Positions 29,487-29,809 of a stretch of 29,809 nucleotides of DNA are shown here, piece by piece; position 1 is the stretch's first letter, and the number at the start of each line of letters is the position of its first letter. The notes under the pieces are model-generated. The model did no database searches, had not been told where the DNA came from, and saw nothing but the letters and a program-made list of their open reading frames with translations. Source of the stretch: a virus; the IMG/VR virus record IMGVR_UViG_3300044953_000253, positions 1 through 29,809 of that record. One strand, given 5' to 3'. The position numbers and the translations under genes are program-made.

Positions 29487-29606
29487 TTATGGTTTTTCAC
29501 AAACGTAAAATTCCCCGTCTACGTTTTTGCAATTCTTCATTATCTTTTTCGATGCGCAAGACGTGAGCACAAAAAATAAACTCAAGATAAGCAAACATCT
29601 AATCAT
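29487..29606 (-). CDS. Small lipoprotein, 39 aa
   Basis: The ATG at 29606 overlaps the stop of the preceding gene (ATGA). MIRCLLILSLFFVLTSC is a complete lipoprotein signal with lipobox LTS-C17, followed by only 22 residues with two more cysteines (NCKNVDGEFYVCEKP). Small lipoproteins of this size occur as Rz1-type o-spanins, and this one is just upstream of the holin-like gene. A role in the lysis cassette is plausible but unproven. Confidence 0.62.
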   Translation of the reverse strand: MIRCLLILSLFFVLTSCASKKIMKNCKNVDGEFYVCEKP

Positions 29607-29809
29607 AGCCTCCCCCTCATCCGTTTAGCAAATAAATGATCTTTGCTGTAATAAATGCCAAATACGCTTCCCATTAAATCAGGATAGCCCTCTTTTATTG
29701 CTTTTTCAAAGCGGGCAACGGCCCAATCTAAAATCTTGTACCTGTATGGCTGAGTTTGATACAAATCGACCATTACAAACGAAAGCTGTTTCCCGCTCTC
29801 AGATCCGCT
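29603..29809 (-). CDS. C-terminal part of an unknown protein (5' end outside window)
   Basis: The minus-strand frame is open from the window edge for 68 codons to a TGA at 29603. The visible part reads GKQLSFVMVDLYQTQPYRY, then WAVARFEKAIKEGYPDL and FGIYYSKDHLFAKRMRG. It is partly helical with a basic C-terminus, and I do not recognise the family. It is coupled to the small lipoprotein gene (ATGA). Confidence 0.6.
   Translation of the reverse strand, partial: SGSESGKQLSFVMVDLYQTQPYRYKILDWAVARFEKAIKEGYPDLMGSVFGIYYSKDHLFAKRMRGRL

Noticed and set aside
1-29809. Closure of the window into a circle by joining the partial gene at each end.
   Set aside because: Joining the ends puts a TAG immediately after the left-hand gene, which neither supports nor excludes a circle; the sequence gives no overlap or terminal repeat that I can see, so the ends are reported as partial.
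1-29809. tRNA, rRNA, transposase or integrase genes.
   Set aside because: No cloverleaf with a T-arm GTTCRA pattern and CCA end, no transposase or recombinase catalytic motif was found on reading both strands.

Overview
The window is a tailed double-stranded DNA phage genome fragment, most likely a short-tailed podovirus-type phage of a Gram-negative host. It encodes a complete head and packaging set: small and large terminase, scaffold, major capsid protein, portal, head-tail adaptor, tail-hub-like protein and three internal-virion-like proteins. No tape measure, tail sheath or integrase was seen. The Gram-negative host is inferred from several lipoproteins with lipoboxes, a nested spanin-like pair and an M15-type endolysin. 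No host genes, tRNAs, insertion sequences or CRISPR arrays were seen.

Layout. (1) Positions 7272 to 1, minus strand: terminases, scaffold, the major capsid gene (interrupted by a probable 237-nt group I intron), a run of small virion-type proteins resembling cement or decoration subunits, and a repeat protein cut by the window edge. (2) 7426-8096: a RusA-like resolvase on the plus strand, convergent with a small minus-strand protein carrying a consensus beta-clamp-binding motif. (3) 8097-8432: a gene-free, repeat-rich stretch that looks like a replication origin. (4) 10649 to 8433, minus strand: a primase-polymerase/helicase fusion; just beyond it (10910-10722) is a small Cro/CI-type regulator. 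(5) 10963-17153, plus strand: the early block. It begins with a recombination module (Sak4-like ATPase, DUF669 single-strand binding protein, YqaJ-like exonuclease). A lipoprotein transglycosylase, an Acb2-like cyclic-nucleotide sponge, a train of tiny overlapping genes and a DEDD exonuclease with a zinc ribbon follow. (6) 29809 to 17158, minus strand: lysis genes, fibre, adaptor, tail hub, internal virion proteins, portal and an M15 endolysin.

How it works together. The regulator at 10722-10910 sits divergently beside the early block and probably controls it. Replication would use the primase-helicase on the repeat-rich origin-like region, with recombination by the Sak4/DUF669/YqaJ/RusA set. 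The two minus-strand blocks would form one late operon if the genome is circular or circularly permuted, with the portal at its far end instead of next to the terminase. Almost all genes have good Shine-Dalgarno sites, and many overlap by 1-4 nt, so translational coupling is common.

The strongest unusual signals are the intron in the capsid gene, whose P1 and P10 helices, terminal G and reading frame agree exactly, and the Acb2-like anti-defence gene.
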